DNA of 64,000 bases from an uncultured Alphaproteobacteria bacterium (GCA_951801825.1 CATOOF010000002.1:343272-407271), one strand, 5' to 3'; counted from the first letter of the stretch, positions 46,437-55,985 are shown. Program-made: numbers and translations. The notes: generated by a model from the sequence alone, not told the origin.

Positions 46437-47678
46437 CTACTCCTGTATCAATGTGGATTCAGACGCCGCCATCTTTACAATCGGCGCCAGATATTTTAAC
46501 TCGGCGTCACCGTGCAGCTTTATGCGCTCGATAGTGCCGCGACGCGACAATATCTGCAGACCGCGTTCCACCAACGGACGGATAAATTCATGCAGCAAGC
46601 GCCCATATGTCGCCCCCAGAATTCGAACCATGTCGGCATTACGCGCCAATATTTCTGTCGCGGTCATTTCCTTTTCCGACAACAGTCCCAAACGATCCGC
46701 CAGCATTGCATGACGAATGCGTTCGCGCAAATCTTTCAATATTATCTGTGACACGTCAAAATCCGCGCCAGATGCCAATGGGGTCAGACCACTGCTGCCG
46801 ACGGCCTTTGGGATAATCGCCCCGGGCGTCAGGTTTATATTCGCCAGGTTAATTACACCATCATCGTCCGCCTGCCAGATGCCAGAAACCGCAATTGTCG
46901 CATTTTTTAGAACCAGTTCCACCACCTTGTTCGCAGTTTTTATATCCGGCAATGCACGTAATACCGGGCCGCGGCCATATTGCTCGCCGCTGGCCAGACT
47001 CCAGCGAAAGATGATATAGGGATTCGTTTCAAATGTTCCGCGCGACACAATATTATTTTCAATATCGCCCCCCGCATCCAGCCATGCTGTGAATTCCGTG
47101 CCATTTAGGCACTGAATAAGACGCAGTGGCATGTCGGGATTGCGTTTTATAGAATCCCGGATATCAACCGGCGGGGTCCATGACGGATAACGCTCTATCA
47201 CATCAGATGCCGGCATAGATGTCGTATGAAACACCACATCGCCCAGTAACGCGATATCATATATTGGAATCGCACTGAATGAAAACGCAGAGGCTGCGCC
47301 AATTGGCTGCTCCGCCATAAACAGACACGCCGTGCCCATCGTTACCAAATCCATATAACACTGATGAATTGTGGTGTAAAAGTTGGAATCGTTCAAATTT
47401 GCACGCAATGCCGAAACAGCCGGCGCAGCATCGGGAGCGGCGTCACTTTCCGGAATCAAATCTATCCAGGCTGATTCCGGCGGCGTCAACAGCGAATACA
47501 TCGCCGCCGCCAGGTTATCCGCCGCGTCAGATGCCGTCGCATCAAACAGCGTTGCAGCGTCCGCATCATCGCATGGCATGGTATACCGGCGACATGCGTC
47601 CCAGCGATTTATCCACGGCGTACGCGCATCCAGCGCACGACGGTACATTTTTTCTAATTGCTTGATATTGTTTTGCAT
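46437..47678 (-). CDS. Podoviral head-tail connector (portal) protein
   Basis: 413 aa, T7 gp8-type portal, shorter than T7's 536 aa. Typical N-terminal YRRALDARTPWINRWDACRR, LYSLLTPPESAWIDL-like core (here MYSLLTPPESAW), GRGPVLRALPDIKTANKVVE and MTATEILARNADMVRILG. I start at 47678 after AAAAGGAG; a start ten codons up lacks a site. The frame is intact. Confidence 0.85.
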   Translation of the reverse strand: MQNNIKQLEKMYRRALDARTPWINRWDACRRYTMPCDDADAATLFDATASDAADNLAAAMYSLLTPPESAWIDLIPESDAAPDAAPAVSALRANLNDSNFYTTIHQCYMDLVTMGTACLFMAEQPIGAASAFSFSAIPIYDIALLGDVVFHTTSMPASDVIERYPSWTPPVDIRDSIKRNPDMPLRLIQCLNGTEFTAWLDAGGDIENNIVSRGTFETNPYIIFRWSLASGEQYGRGPVLRALPDIKTANKVVELVLKNATIAVSGIWQADDDGVINLANINLTPGAIIPKAVGSSGLTPLASGADFDVSQIILKDLRERIRHAMLADRLGLLSEKEMTATEILARNADMVRILGATYGRLLHEFIRPLVERGLQILSRRGTIERIKLHGDAELKYLAPIVKMAASESTLIQE

Positions 47679-47716
47679 AACATTACTCCTTTTTATTTGT
47701 TGTTGCATGCAGCAAA

Positions 47717-48565
47717 CTAAATCTGAAAATCGGTGTTTGCGGAAAATGTGCGCACGGCGCCGGACTGGGGGCGGACAACATACGGCCGCATCATCAGCGC
47801 ACCGGCCACCGCATCCAGCCCGTCGTCATGTGCAAAGGCACCAACCGGACTCCACCCCAGCATTTCCGAAATCAACGGCGTTTGACGAATACGTGAATGC
47901 GCATACAGACGCCCAGTCGACAACAGGGGCTCTATTGCGTCCAAAATTCTCGTTTCCTTGTTGTGGTTGTTGACTATCTTTTGAACAAATACATTGGCCC
48001 CGCGACGCGCCGCCACATCACGCATAATTTCAGGCAGTGCGTTTCCTATGCCGTTGGTTTCAATCGCAATGCGTCGAACCAGACGCGCCCCCATGAAATC
48101 TAGAACCATGTCACACTGTCGCGCCAAAGGATGCGTTTCATCATCCCCAACGCGCAGATATAACGCATCATGGATAAATGCACGCCGCGCAGTGTCATCA
48201 CGAAAAATCAACACGCATACACTGCCGTCGGATTTCTGGCGGCCGGACGACGGGTCCCAATATAACGCGGCCCCGGTAACCGGGTCCGAACCTATGCGGG
48301 CGGTTCCGGGATCAAATTCCGAATCATAAAAGCGCAGAGCACCAGGGTCCAGGCGGCTTTTGTCCAGGCCCGCACACGTCAGCATCATCTGGGATTGGAA
48401 ATGACGGTGCCCGACCGTGCTGCGCATTTCATTTATGCGCTCGACCGGAAAAAGTTCCGGCCATGCCGGATTTCCGCCAGAATCTATAACCGGTATCTTT
48501 AATTCTTGATATCCCTTTAAAAAAGGTGTGGAAATGGCAAAATTTTTATATACTATGTTTGACAT
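47717..48565 (-). CDS. Terminase large subunit, C-terminal nuclease half (split gene)
   Basis: 282 aa covering only the nuclease part of a phage packaging motor: TPFLKGYQELKIPVIDSGG, then LYWDPSSGRQKSDGS (first Asp), IAIETNGIGNALPEIM (Glu) and FAHDDGLDAVAGALM (last Asp), the acids of the RNase H-like fold. The ATPase half is at 51880-52518 on the same strand, separated by 3.4 kb that contains dnaB. The apparent start at 48565 overlaps the dnaB ATG on the other strand and has no ribosome binding site, so this half may not be expressed well. Confidence 0.8.
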   Translation of the reverse strand: MSNIVYKNFAISTPFLKGYQELKIPVIDSGGNPAWPELFPVERINEMRSTVGHRHFQSQMMLTCAGLDKSRLDPGALRFYDSEFDPGTARIGSDPVTGAALYWDPSSGRQKSDGSVCVLIFRDDTARRAFIHDALYLRVGDDETHPLARQCDMVLDFMGARLVRRIAIETNGIGNALPEIMRDVAARRGANVFVQKIVNNHNKETRILDAIEPLLSTGRLYAHSRIRQTPLISEMLGWSPVGAFAHDDGLDAVAGALMMRPYVVRPQSGAVRTFSANTDFQI

Positions 48566-50120
48566 GGACTTTACCCCTAAAACATTACCGACAAATCTGG
48601 AGGCCGAACAGGCGGTCTTGGCCGCGGTATTGATGAACAACCGCGCACTGGAACGCGTATCGGAATTTTTACGCCCGGAACATTTTGCACACCCCGCACA
48701 CCAGGAAATATTCAAACTGGCCCAGCGTCAGTTTGCCGCCGGAATACCATTTGATATTATCACGGCAAAAAACTATCTGGACCAGCAGGGAACACTGGAA
48801 TCTGTCGGCGGGGTTGATTATTTAACACAACTGGCCGGGGCCGGGGCCACGGTTGTAAATGTGGATCAATACGGCCGCATCGTTTATGAAAACGCAGTGC
48901 GCCGCGACCTTATCAACATAGGCCAGGGAATAACAGATGCCGCATTTGTCGAAGACCTGGACAATCCTGTTTCGCGCCAGATTGAAATTGCAGAACAAAA
49001 ACTGTTTGATTTGTCGACACTGGGCGATACCGAGCATGAGCCGGCATCAATTGCAGACGCATTGACAGAGGCCCTGCGAGAGGCTGAAATCGCATACAAG
49101 GCCGACGGGATGCTGTCGGGTTTGACCACAGGACTAAATGCGCTGGACAAATCAATCAGTGGCCTGCATCATTCCGATTTGATTATTATCGCGGGTCGAC
49201 CTGCCATGGGAAAAACCACACTGGCGATGAATATCGCATTTAATTCTGCAAACGCGATTCTGGCGGGACGCGCCAATGAAAAGTACAAGGGCGCGGTCGT
49301 ATTCTTTAGTCTTGAAATGTCCAAATCCCAGCTGGCGGCGCGTGTGCTGTCATCCCAGTCAAAGGTTCCCGCATCCGCAATGCGCGAAGGTAATCTGACC
49401 GATGAAGACTTTCTGAAAATGTCACAATATTCCAATGCAATCGGGCGCGTGCCACTGCACATAGACGACACGCCGGGCATGTCGGTACCAATGATGCGCA
49501 CGCGGGCACGGCGCCTGGCACGAAAGCATGGCGGAATTGCATTAATCGTAATCGACTATCTGCAGCTGATGACATCACCGGGCGGAAAACGAAACGAAAA
49601 CCGTGTACAAGAACTGTCCGAAATTACCCGCGGCCTGAAAATGCTGGCCAAGGAAATGGATGTTCCCGTAATTGCCCTGTCCCAGCTGTCACGTAGCGTT
49701 GAATCCCGTGATGACAAACGCCCCATGCTGTCCGACCTGCGTGAATCTGGTTCTATTGAGCAGGACGCTGATATTGTTATGTTCACATACCGCGAAGAAT
49801 ACTATCTGCAGAACCGCGACCCGTCACAGCGCCTGTCTAACACAACCAGCGAAAACCAGATTGAAAACTGGCAACGACGCCTGGAGCGCGCCCGCGGCAA
49901 GGCAGAAGTTATTATCGGTAAAAACCGACACGGTCGCCCCGAAACCGTTCAGCTGGCATTCCTTGGCGATTACAGCCTGTTTGACAACCTGGAAGAGGCA
50001 GATGCCCGCGGGGACAGCCCGTTTGCAGACACACCGTCTGTAGCCTCTGCGACAAACACCGGGGAATTTGACGACATAAAATTTGACGCCAGTGCCATCC
50101 CAGACGATATGCCACTGTAA
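48564..50120 (+). CDS. dnaB: Replicative DNA helicase DnaB
   Basis: Hexameric 5'-3' fork helicase. 518 aa: N-terminal DnaB domain (NLEAEQAVLAAVLMNNRALE), Walker A in IIAGRPAMGKTTLAMNIA, VVFFSLEMSKSQLAARVLS, Walker B VIDYLQLM and C-terminal DADIVMFTYREEYY and IIGKNRHGRPETVQLAF. I use MDFTPKTLP (48564); ATGs at 48534 (after AAAAGG) and GTG 48528 are possible. A TATACT box ends 9 bases before the ATG, so the mRNA may be nearly leaderless. Its 5' end is embedded in the split terminase gene. It looks like the host gene. Confidence 0.95.
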   Translation: MDFTPKTLPTNLEAEQAVLAAVLMNNRALERVSEFLRPEHFAHPAHQEIFKLAQRQFAAGIPFDIITAKNYLDQQGTLESVGGVDYLTQLAGAGATVVNVDQYGRIVYENAVRRDLINIGQGITDAAFVEDLDNPVSRQIEIAEQKLFDLSTLGDTEHEPASIADALTEALREAEIAYKADGMLSGLTTGLNALDKSISGLHHSDLIIIAGRPAMGKTTLAMNIAFNSANAILAGRANEKYKGAVVFFSLEMSKSQLAARVLSSQSKVPASAMREGNLTDEDFLKMSQYSNAIGRVPLHIDDTPGMSVPMMRTRARRLARKHGGIALIVIDYLQLMTSPGGKRNENRVQELSEITRGLKMLAKEMDVPVIALSQLSRSVESRDDKRPMLSDLRESGSIEQDADIVMFTYREEYYLQNRDPSQRLSNTTSENQIENWQRRLERARGKAEVIIGKNRHGRPETVQLAFLGDYSLFDNLEEADARGDSPFADTPSVASATNTGEFDDIKFDASAIPDDMPL

Positions 50121-50184
50121 TTATTCGCTTGCCTTGGGCTGTAAAATTGACTAATATTTTGTCAAGATTATCAAGGAGTTCGCA

Positions 50185-51192
50185 ATGGCCCAGGAAGAAA
50201 TCATATTTCCCAATAATATACGCAACATTCGTTTGGCGGCCGGTATGAAAATGACTGAACTGGCACGGCGTGCAAATTTATCTTTATCTGCCGTTTCCAA
50301 AATCGAAAAAGGTGTACGTCGACTGAATCAAAAACAGTTGCTTAATATATGCAACATACTGGGGTGCAAACTGTCCGATATTTTTATCAAGGAATCGGAT
50401 GATGTCGCCGGCCAGTGGCAGAATGAGATTAAGCGCCGTCTGAATGATAACGAAAACAGCGGACTAAAAGTTTTCGGCAGCGGGGTTCGCAAAATTCGCC
50501 AGCAGACCGGCAAGACTATTGCCCAGGCGGCAAAAGATGCCGGAATGACGCTGTCGGTATATCACAAGATAGAGGTGGGACAGCGCGAAATCTATGAAAA
50601 TGAAATAGAACCGCTGGCCAAATCATTCGCCCACAGTGTCGAATCCCTGTTTGACGAGATTGCAAAATTATACAAATCCGGCGAACTGAACAAACAAATC
50701 AGCAAGGTAAAGGAACGTGTAAAATCCGTCCTTATCCCTGGCAGCCCGCTGTCGGGAATCGATATGCATGGCGGTTTGTACGGTGCAAAACTATATGACA
50801 GTGCACGAAAAAAACTGGTTCCGGTGTTTGGTATGCCGGCGGGAAAATCCATTGCATTCAAAAAGTCGGACAAAACAATGATTGTCGCCCCAATGACGCT
50901 GGAGGCACGGCCGGGTATTTACGCCGTTATGCCAAATTCCAAACGATTGGGCGGTTTTATACCTGAAAAATCATATATATTTGCCGATGCGTCTGCAAAA
51001 CCGGCGCCGGGTGATTTAGCCGTGTTTTTAGATGCTGATTTTGCAACACTGGATGCGGATACTGCCGCCACCGCCCAGGTCGCGGTCGTACGCACAGATA
51101 CCAAAGGACGTATATACGGCCAGGTAACGACCCCAGAAGAAAAAGTTTCAGGTAAATCCATTCACAAGGTTATTATGATTGTAATGGAATAA
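50185..51192 (+). CDS. Transcriptional regulator with two XRE HTH domains and an S24-like C-terminus
   Basis: 335 aa. HTH 1 is at about residues 10-63 (GMKMTELARRANLSLSAVSK) and HTH 2 at about 95-150 (GKTIAQAAKDAGMTLSVYHK). The C-terminal 140 residues (YAVMPNSKRLGGFIPEKSY ... PAPGDLAVFL) resemble the LexA/CI S24 fold but the GDSM serine motif is replaced by PNSKRL, so self-cleavage is doubtful. AAGGAG precedes the ATG. TTGAC-N9-GTCAA just upstream (50147-50165) could be its operator. A candidate regulator of the surrounding phage genes, by position only. Confidence 0.75.
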   Translation: MAQEEIIFPNNIRNIRLAAGMKMTELARRANLSLSAVSKIEKGVRRLNQKQLLNICNILGCKLSDIFIKESDDVAGQWQNEIKRRLNDNENSGLKVFGSGVRKIRQQTGKTIAQAAKDAGMTLSVYHKIEVGQREIYENEIEPLAKSFAHSVESLFDEIAKLYKSGELNKQISKVKERVKSVLIPGSPLSGIDMHGGLYGAKLYDSARKKLVPVFGMPAGKSIAFKKSDKTMIVAPMTLEARPGIYAVMPNSKRLGGFIPEKSYIFADASAKPAPGDLAVFLDADFATLDADTAATAQVAVVRTDTKGRIYGQVTTPEEKVSGKSIHKVIMIVME

Positions 51193-51229
51193 TAGCGCCC
51201 AATATTATGCCGTAGATGGAGGGGACATC

Positions 51230-51937
51230 ATGTTGAACGTAAAATCCAGTATCGTTGCACAAAAACTGCTGAATCTGTATCGCCAGGAACACGTGATTGT
51301 TGGCGGATGGGCCGCTGTGAATCAGGTATTCGTTGCAGAGGCAACCGCAGACGTTATCGCGGCACTGCGTGAATTGCCCACCGGACGCAGTCTGGTACGG
51401 CATATTGAAAACCTGCGCAGTGGAAAAACACCAATGAATTCGATTGAGCGGGAACTGTTGCCATACGGCGGCGCAATGAGCGAAAGCATCACCGCCGCCC
51501 CTATGGATGCATCAGGCTGGCGCGAATTAGAGAGCCTAATATCCGAATTTACCCCAGATCAGGCGGGATTGGAACGACTGACCCAATCGCCGGTTATAAA
51601 AAAGTATGGCCCGGAATGGGTTGTTGCAATTCGCGCCGCATTGGCGGGCAATACCCCATTGCAAAAAAAATGGGACACCATTGCACAAACATATCGTGCA
51701 TACCACCTATGGAATACGGCAACAGAAATATTGAATACACCGATATCAGATCGCGTTCGCGCCCAGCTGCAGGTTGACATGCCAGAATACGAAACATACC
51801 TGCCAATGTTTGGCGATGCCGGAACAGAACTGTTGGGAAAACTGCGCACGTTTGTCAGTAGCGTAAAACCCAATCCATCTCAGACCGCGACAGCAGACGC
51901 TGTATCATCAGAGGCCGCATCAGCCGCCGTGTTATAA
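51230..51937 (+). CDS. Uncharacterised protein overlapping the split terminase
   Basis: 235 aa, helical, no signal peptide, no family recognised. GGAGGGGACATC precedes the ATG. The last 20 codons (Ala/Ser-rich) lie antisense to the 3' end of the terminase ATPase half, so the natural C-terminus may have been lost at the junction. Confidence 0.55.
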   Translation: MLNVKSSIVAQKLLNLYRQEHVIVGGWAAVNQVFVAEATADVIAALRELPTGRSLVRHIENLRSGKTPMNSIERELLPYGGAMSESITAAPMDASGWRELESLISEFTPDQAGLERLTQSPVIKKYGPEWVVAIRAALAGNTPLQKKWDTIAQTYRAYHLWNTATEILNTPISDRVRAQLQVDMPEYETYLPMFGDAGTELLGKLRTFVSSVKPNPSQTATADAVSSEAASAAVL

Positions 51938-52518
51938 ATCGTATCTATGGCGTGCGGTGTGCCAACATATAAAATAGCACCAGTCGGGGACAGAATAAAA
52001 TCAAGTTCACGCAGGCGCTCGCGCAGTTCGGCGCGCTTTCGCGGGGTGTTGCTGGTATTGGGAACCTCTACATCGTCGCAAATTATCAAATCAGAACGCA
52101 ATCCTGTTATATTACCATAAACACCCTGGCATATCACAGATGGCTCTCGGATGCCAATCGGCCGATTAACTGTTATACGCCCGGCCGCCCACTCTTTTTT
52201 ATTTGTGGGCACCAATGAAGCACACCTGGGGTGATTTTCCAATATATGCCTGATATGTGCCACCATTCGCGATGCCAGCGTTGTTTCCGCCGACAATATC
52301 AGAATTCTCGTTTCAGGATGCAGATACAGAACACAGGCGGCAAAAATTCCAACAACAGTTGATTTACCCGAATGTCTGAATGCCATTAAAAGGCCGCGAT
52401 GTGGTTCATGCTGCCACACATCTACTAAAAAACGCATTATATCGCGGTGATGGCGCGGCGTAGAATGGCCCAACAACTCGTTCCATTGGTCTAAAAACTT
52501 ATAAAACTCCGTAATCAT
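51880..52518 (-). CDS. Terminase large subunit, N-terminal ATPase half (split gene)
   Basis: 212 aa holding the ATPase domain of the DNA-packaging motor: Walker A-like MAFRHSGKSTVVGIFAA, ILILSAETTLASRMV, and Walker B RSDLIICDDVEV, ending at LYVGTPHAIDTIYNT. Downstream of that point the chain runs into unrelated Ala/Asp-rich codons and stops. In intact terminases this position is followed by the FLxGYQ segment that opens the other half at 47717-48565. A GTG start at 52539 is possible. Confidence 0.82.
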   Translation of the reverse strand: MITEFYKFLDQWNELLGHSTPRHHRDIMRFLVDVWQHEPHRGLLMAFRHSGKSTVVGIFAACVLYLHPETRILILSAETTLASRMVAHIRHILENHPRCASLVPTNKKEWAAGRITVNRPIGIREPSVICQGVYGNITGLRSDLIICDDVEVPNTSNTPRKRAELRERLRELDFILSPTGAILYVGTPHAIDTIYNTAADAASDDTASAVAV

Positions 52519-53047
52519 CACGATTTTCGTTTGGTGCACTGTCGGTAATATAGCCGTAATCGTTTATCAACAGTGGCAATGCCCCGGCCAATACCGACAC
52601 CAGATTGTTATATATCCCCAGTACGCCCCCGCCGCCCAGTTTGTCTTTTACCAGATTGTTTGTATATTCCAAAAAATCCTTTACGTTGTCGTGCGTGTTT
52701 TGCCATTGCGCCAAATCTACATCAATCTGGCGGACATCACGCAGTGCGGCCAGCAGAAAATTAAAATCCGTATTTAAATCTTCGGGATCTATTCTGGCCG
52801 TGGGCTGGTAATCAATTACACGCGACAATGTAACCTGGCGAAATATATCTATATGCGTTCCATCCGCGGGCGGTGCCGGGAATATTACAGTACCGCCTGT
52901 CAAATCCTCGTTTGGATATACGCCGTATTCTGTATCGCCAAGCCCCCTATCGTCCAATGCAACACGGATATCCGATTCCTGGAAAAACGGAAATGCGAAT
53001 AAAAATTCCGTTGTTACACCGTCGCCGGTATAGCTAATCTTATGCAT
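52499..53047 (-). CDS. Phage T7-type tail fibre N-terminal domain protein
   Basis: 182 aa. The first 130 residues (YTGDGVTTEFLFAFPFFQES, IDIFRQVTLSRVIDYQP, LNTDFNFLLAALRDV) form the adaptor domain that fixes T7-like fibres to the tail. The protein stops after a short helical region, so a receptor-binding tip is missing. The RRGT-module proteins elsewhere in the window could supply it; this is inference. Confidence 0.8.
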   Translation of the reverse strand: MHKISYTGDGVTTEFLFAFPFFQESDIRVALDDRGLGDTEYGVYPNEDLTGGTVIFPAPPADGTHIDIFRQVTLSRVIDYQPTARIDPEDLNTDFNFLLAALRDVRQIDVDLAQWQNTHDNVKDFLEYTNNLVKDKLGGGGVLGIYNNLVSVLAGALPLLINDYGYITDSAPNENRDDYGVL

Positions 53048-53062
53048 TTTTGCCCCCTATGC

Positions 53063-53416
53063 CTATCCCACCAGCTGGTCAAACCGGGATAACAGCGACT
53101 TTACCAGGTTCGGCTTTTTAGCATGTGCCTTTTTCAGTTTTTCAAGACTGCTTTGACGCTTTTCACGATAGGGCTGTTCGGCCTCATCCCGCAGACGTTT
53201 TAGCACGGCCTCTTCGGTCATGCCACGCCCCGCACCAGACATTCCAGAGGCCCCATATTTCGCACGCTGGGACGCCAGCGCCTTTTTTACCAGGTTGTTT
53301 TTCGCCCGCTCGTCTGCGGCCATCTGCTCTAATATTTTCTTTCTTTCGCTTTTTGCTTCTTTCTTAGCTTTTTTATAATCCAAAATCTCTGTAACGTCAG
53401 ATACAACTTGTCCCAT
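53063..53416 (-). CDS. Small coiled-coil protein of the phage module
   Basis: 117 aa, strongly charged and helical (YKKAKKEAKSERKKILEQMA; KRQSSLEKLKKAHAKK) with a Gly-rich middle (YGASGMSGAGRGM). Similar small proteins lie between tail genes of podoviruses; no function known. AAGGAGAAAAAC precedes the ATG. Confidence 0.6.
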   Translation of the reverse strand: MGQVVSDVTEILDYKKAKKEAKSERKKILEQMAADERAKNNLVKKALASQRAKYGASGMSGAGRGMTEEAVLKRLRDEAEQPYREKRQSSLEKLKKAHAKKPNLVKSLLSRFDQLVG

Positions 53417-53442
53417 TGTTTTTCTCCTTGTTATATGTGTAA

Positions 53443-55158
53443 TTAAATTGAATACCAGCCATGCATCGTTACCGATAAAACAGTAACCGGCATCGCATCA
53501 GAACCATGCAGGCGCCACATTGGCGATAACGTATCACTGCGTGTTCCCAATACATTCATAAATACGTCGCCACTGAAACCGGGCGAATCATCTTCATAAA
53601 TAGAATTTGGCAATGACACACGCGAACCGTTTATAAACAACGATTTGGTGTCCAAAACGCGTGCGCCTATTTTTCTGATTCTTATTTTTTTCGGATTGTG
53701 CCCCCCTGCACGCAATGGCAGTGCCGCGGCAGAAAAAGAAAAACCATATTTTCCTGCGTCAACCATTGCTGTATCAGAAAATTTTTCCAGAAAATAGGAA
53801 TCGCCGCGCATGGTAACAACATATGTTTCATCGCCGACCACGGCCACGGATTTAAACAAGCCCTGTGTTTTATAAACGCCCCATGCAGATATACCCAATG
53901 CAGAATTTTTATTCAGCACGGCCATATCGCCCGACGCCATTACCACAAACAGCTGATGTGCGGTGCCGTTATAGGCAATGTCCAGCGGATCTTGCATCAA
54001 GCTTTTCGACAGTGCACATAAATCATTTGCGTTATAATGCTCGCCCAGTTCATCCAATGTTAGTTCACGAATGTCTTTCTTGGTGGCGGAAATAAATACG
54101 GTTGCGCCCTCAACTTTTTGCGGCGGCAGATATCGTGCAGACACGCTGCCGACGGCGGTATGTTGCTTTATATCAACCGCAGACGGGGTCAGCGGCTTGC
54201 TCGATATTGCCCATTCGCCAACCGATGTCAGGATTTGCAGATTATCACTGCTGACAACGGTACAGATTTGCTGGCGCTGTTGTGACAACAGGGTTATAAA
54301 TATCGCCTCGTCATCCAGGCCGGTACCCACATTAAAGTTATTATGTCGACCAACCTGGGACATCCATACACCCGCCGGCCAATCACGCGATCCCCCAAAC
54401 ACCAATCTGTCCTGGTGGAAAGAAATACTGCATGGCCATCCGCGGGTATTGCTGAATACGGCCTCGGTCCAGTCTGAAATCGCCGACGAAGGCAATGTAT
54501 ATGGCCCGTTCGTATATGCCGTGACAACAGTTGGACTGACATACTGGGTAATGACCCACTGGCGTCCCAACAGGGTCAAACGCCCGTTTACATGGCCCGT
54601 GTTCCAAAAAGCACTGTTCGTGGTAAACGTGGCATAATTGTTACCCGCGGCATTTTGAGTTACTGTGATTTTTATATCTGCGGCGTCGTCAAACTTCATA
54701 AACGGAACACTGATGGTCATATCGGAATCATTGCGGGCAAATCCGAACCGGGTCAGTGAAAAACCGTTTTCCGTTTTCTGTAGAACGCGCGGCTCGTAAT
54801 CGGGATGTACAAATATCATCGTACCAAATCGCTGGGCGTACTGCAGACGCGCATGCGCCGCGGTATCCCACGGCGACAACAAATCACGAATCAAACTGCC
54901 ATTCGAATAGACCAGTATATGCCCGTCTGTCAGCGCCAACAGATAATCCTCTGTCTCGGATACGGAAAACGGTATCAAGCGCGCCGACGAACGCAGTGAC
55001 GCCACCGATGCCAGCCCCCGGCGACGCGTCAATCCGCCACCGGCAATAACATCCATGTTTTCCAACTGGGCCAGGCCGTTTATATCGTCGCGAGCAAAGA
55101 ATTCAGAATCAACCTGGCCGCTGGCGAACGAGTTTTGTGTTTTTACAAATTCTCCCAT
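53443..55158 (-). CDS. Podoviral tail tube/nozzle-like protein
   Basis: 571 aa, beta-rich. The N-terminus QNSFASGQVDSEFFARDDIN with MDVIAGGGLTRRRG is typical of tail tubular protein B/nozzle proteins of T7-like and related podoviruses; FHQDRLVFGGSRDWPAGVWM is another conserved segment. The frame is intact. It follows the adaptor gene by 18 bp. Confidence 0.75.
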   Translation of the reverse strand: MGEFVKTQNSFASGQVDSEFFARDDINGLAQLENMDVIAGGGLTRRRGLASVASLRSSARLIPFSVSETEDYLLALTDGHILVYSNGSLIRDLLSPWDTAAHARLQYAQRFGTMIFVHPDYEPRVLQKTENGFSLTRFGFARNDSDMTISVPFMKFDDAADIKITVTQNAAGNNYATFTTNSAFWNTGHVNGRLTLLGRQWVITQYVSPTVVTAYTNGPYTLPSSAISDWTEAVFSNTRGWPCSISFHQDRLVFGGSRDWPAGVWMSQVGRHNNFNVGTGLDDEAIFITLLSQQRQQICTVVSSDNLQILTSVGEWAISSKPLTPSAVDIKQHTAVGSVSARYLPPQKVEGATVFISATKKDIRELTLDELGEHYNANDLCALSKSLMQDPLDIAYNGTAHQLFVVMASGDMAVLNKNSALGISAWGVYKTQGLFKSVAVVGDETYVVTMRGDSYFLEKFSDTAMVDAGKYGFSFSAAALPLRAGGHNPKKIRIRKIGARVLDTKSLFINGSRVSLPNSIYEDDSPGFSGDVFMNVLGTRSDTLSPMWRLHGSDAMPVTVLSVTMHGWYSI

Positions 55159-55176
55159 CTCTATACCTCTGTCGTA

Positions 55177-55698
55177 TTAAAAACGGCTGCTGATTAATGA
55201 AAAATTATCTATTGCCTGGGCAGACGACGTCGTACTGTCGATAAATTTTGCAGACTGCAATTCTGTTTCATACAGTGCCGCCAGCATTCTGAAAACACTC
55301 TGTTCACCCAACAGCGGGATACAAAATTCCATAGCCAGTCTGGTTGCCGCCAGTGATGCAAAATATCCAGGATATGATTCCGGCGCCACACGCACCATCC
55401 CAACAATAGACAATGTATCCGCCCCAGGGCACAAAATCTTGTTGCCGCGAATATCGCCGTGCGTTTTCACAACGCGCAGACAATCAGCCGGGATTAAAAA
55501 GTCTCCATCGGTGTTGCGCGTCAAATCAAACGAGCGACATGCAAAACGCCAAACATGCGACGCCAGCAACGCATCCATCACCGGATCAAACAATGTCCGC
55601 GACAAACGCGATGCCGCCGTATCATCGGTCAGCGATTGGATGGGCGCTTCGCCCAGTTTCAATAGTGCCATGGAACACAAATCTATTTTTGTAAGCAT
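55177..55698 (-). CDS. Podoviral adaptor / tail tubular protein A-like
   Basis: 173 aa. TKIDLCSMALLKLGEAPIQS followed by FDPVMDALLASHVWRFA is characteristic of the T7 gp11-type ring protein that joins portal and nozzle. Intact. Confidence 0.75.
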   Translation of the reverse strand: MLTKIDLCSMALLKLGEAPIQSLTDDTAASRLSRTLFDPVMDALLASHVWRFACRSFDLTRNTDGDFLIPADCLRVVKTHGDIRGNKILCPGADTLSIVGMVRVAPESYPGYFASLAATRLAMEFCIPLLGEQSVFRMLAALYETELQSAKFIDSTTSSAQAIDNFSLISSRF

Positions 55699-55754
55699 AA
55701 AACGCCCCTTTTATTTTTATTAAATTCGGGTCGGCATTACCGACCCGACAGAAT
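55699..55754 (-). other. Hairpin between head and tail genes
   Basis: Minus strand GGGTCGG-taatg-CCGACCC (about 55729-55747). There is no good T tract, so it may be a weak terminator or an RNA processing site. Confidence 0.4.
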
Positions 55755-55985
55755 TTATGACAGCGGCGCCAACGTGACATTTGTCTCGTTTGCACTTACC
55801 TTTTTAAACGCGGTGTTATCAGACCCGTTAATAATTATAACGTCTCCAACATTCATCAGTGTCTTTACGCTATCGAAATATCCAGCGGCACTGATAGTAT
55901 CCATCTTTTCCGCCGCCGCATAATGCCACAGCGTGAATCCATTCGCATATGCTATTACCGACAGGTTTTTGTTTTGAAATGCCAT
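55755..55985 (-). CDS. Small protein downstream of the capsid gene
   Basis: 76 aa, beta-rich (FQNKNLSVIAYANGFTLWHY; GDVIIINGSDN). Small proteins of this kind follow the capsid gene in many podovirus-like clusters and may decorate the head. Starts 22 bp after the capsid stop. Confidence 0.6.
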   Translation of the reverse strand: MAFQNKNLSVIAYANGFTLWHYAAAEKMDTISAAGYFDSVKTLMNVGDVIIINGSDNTAFKKVSANETNVTLAPLS

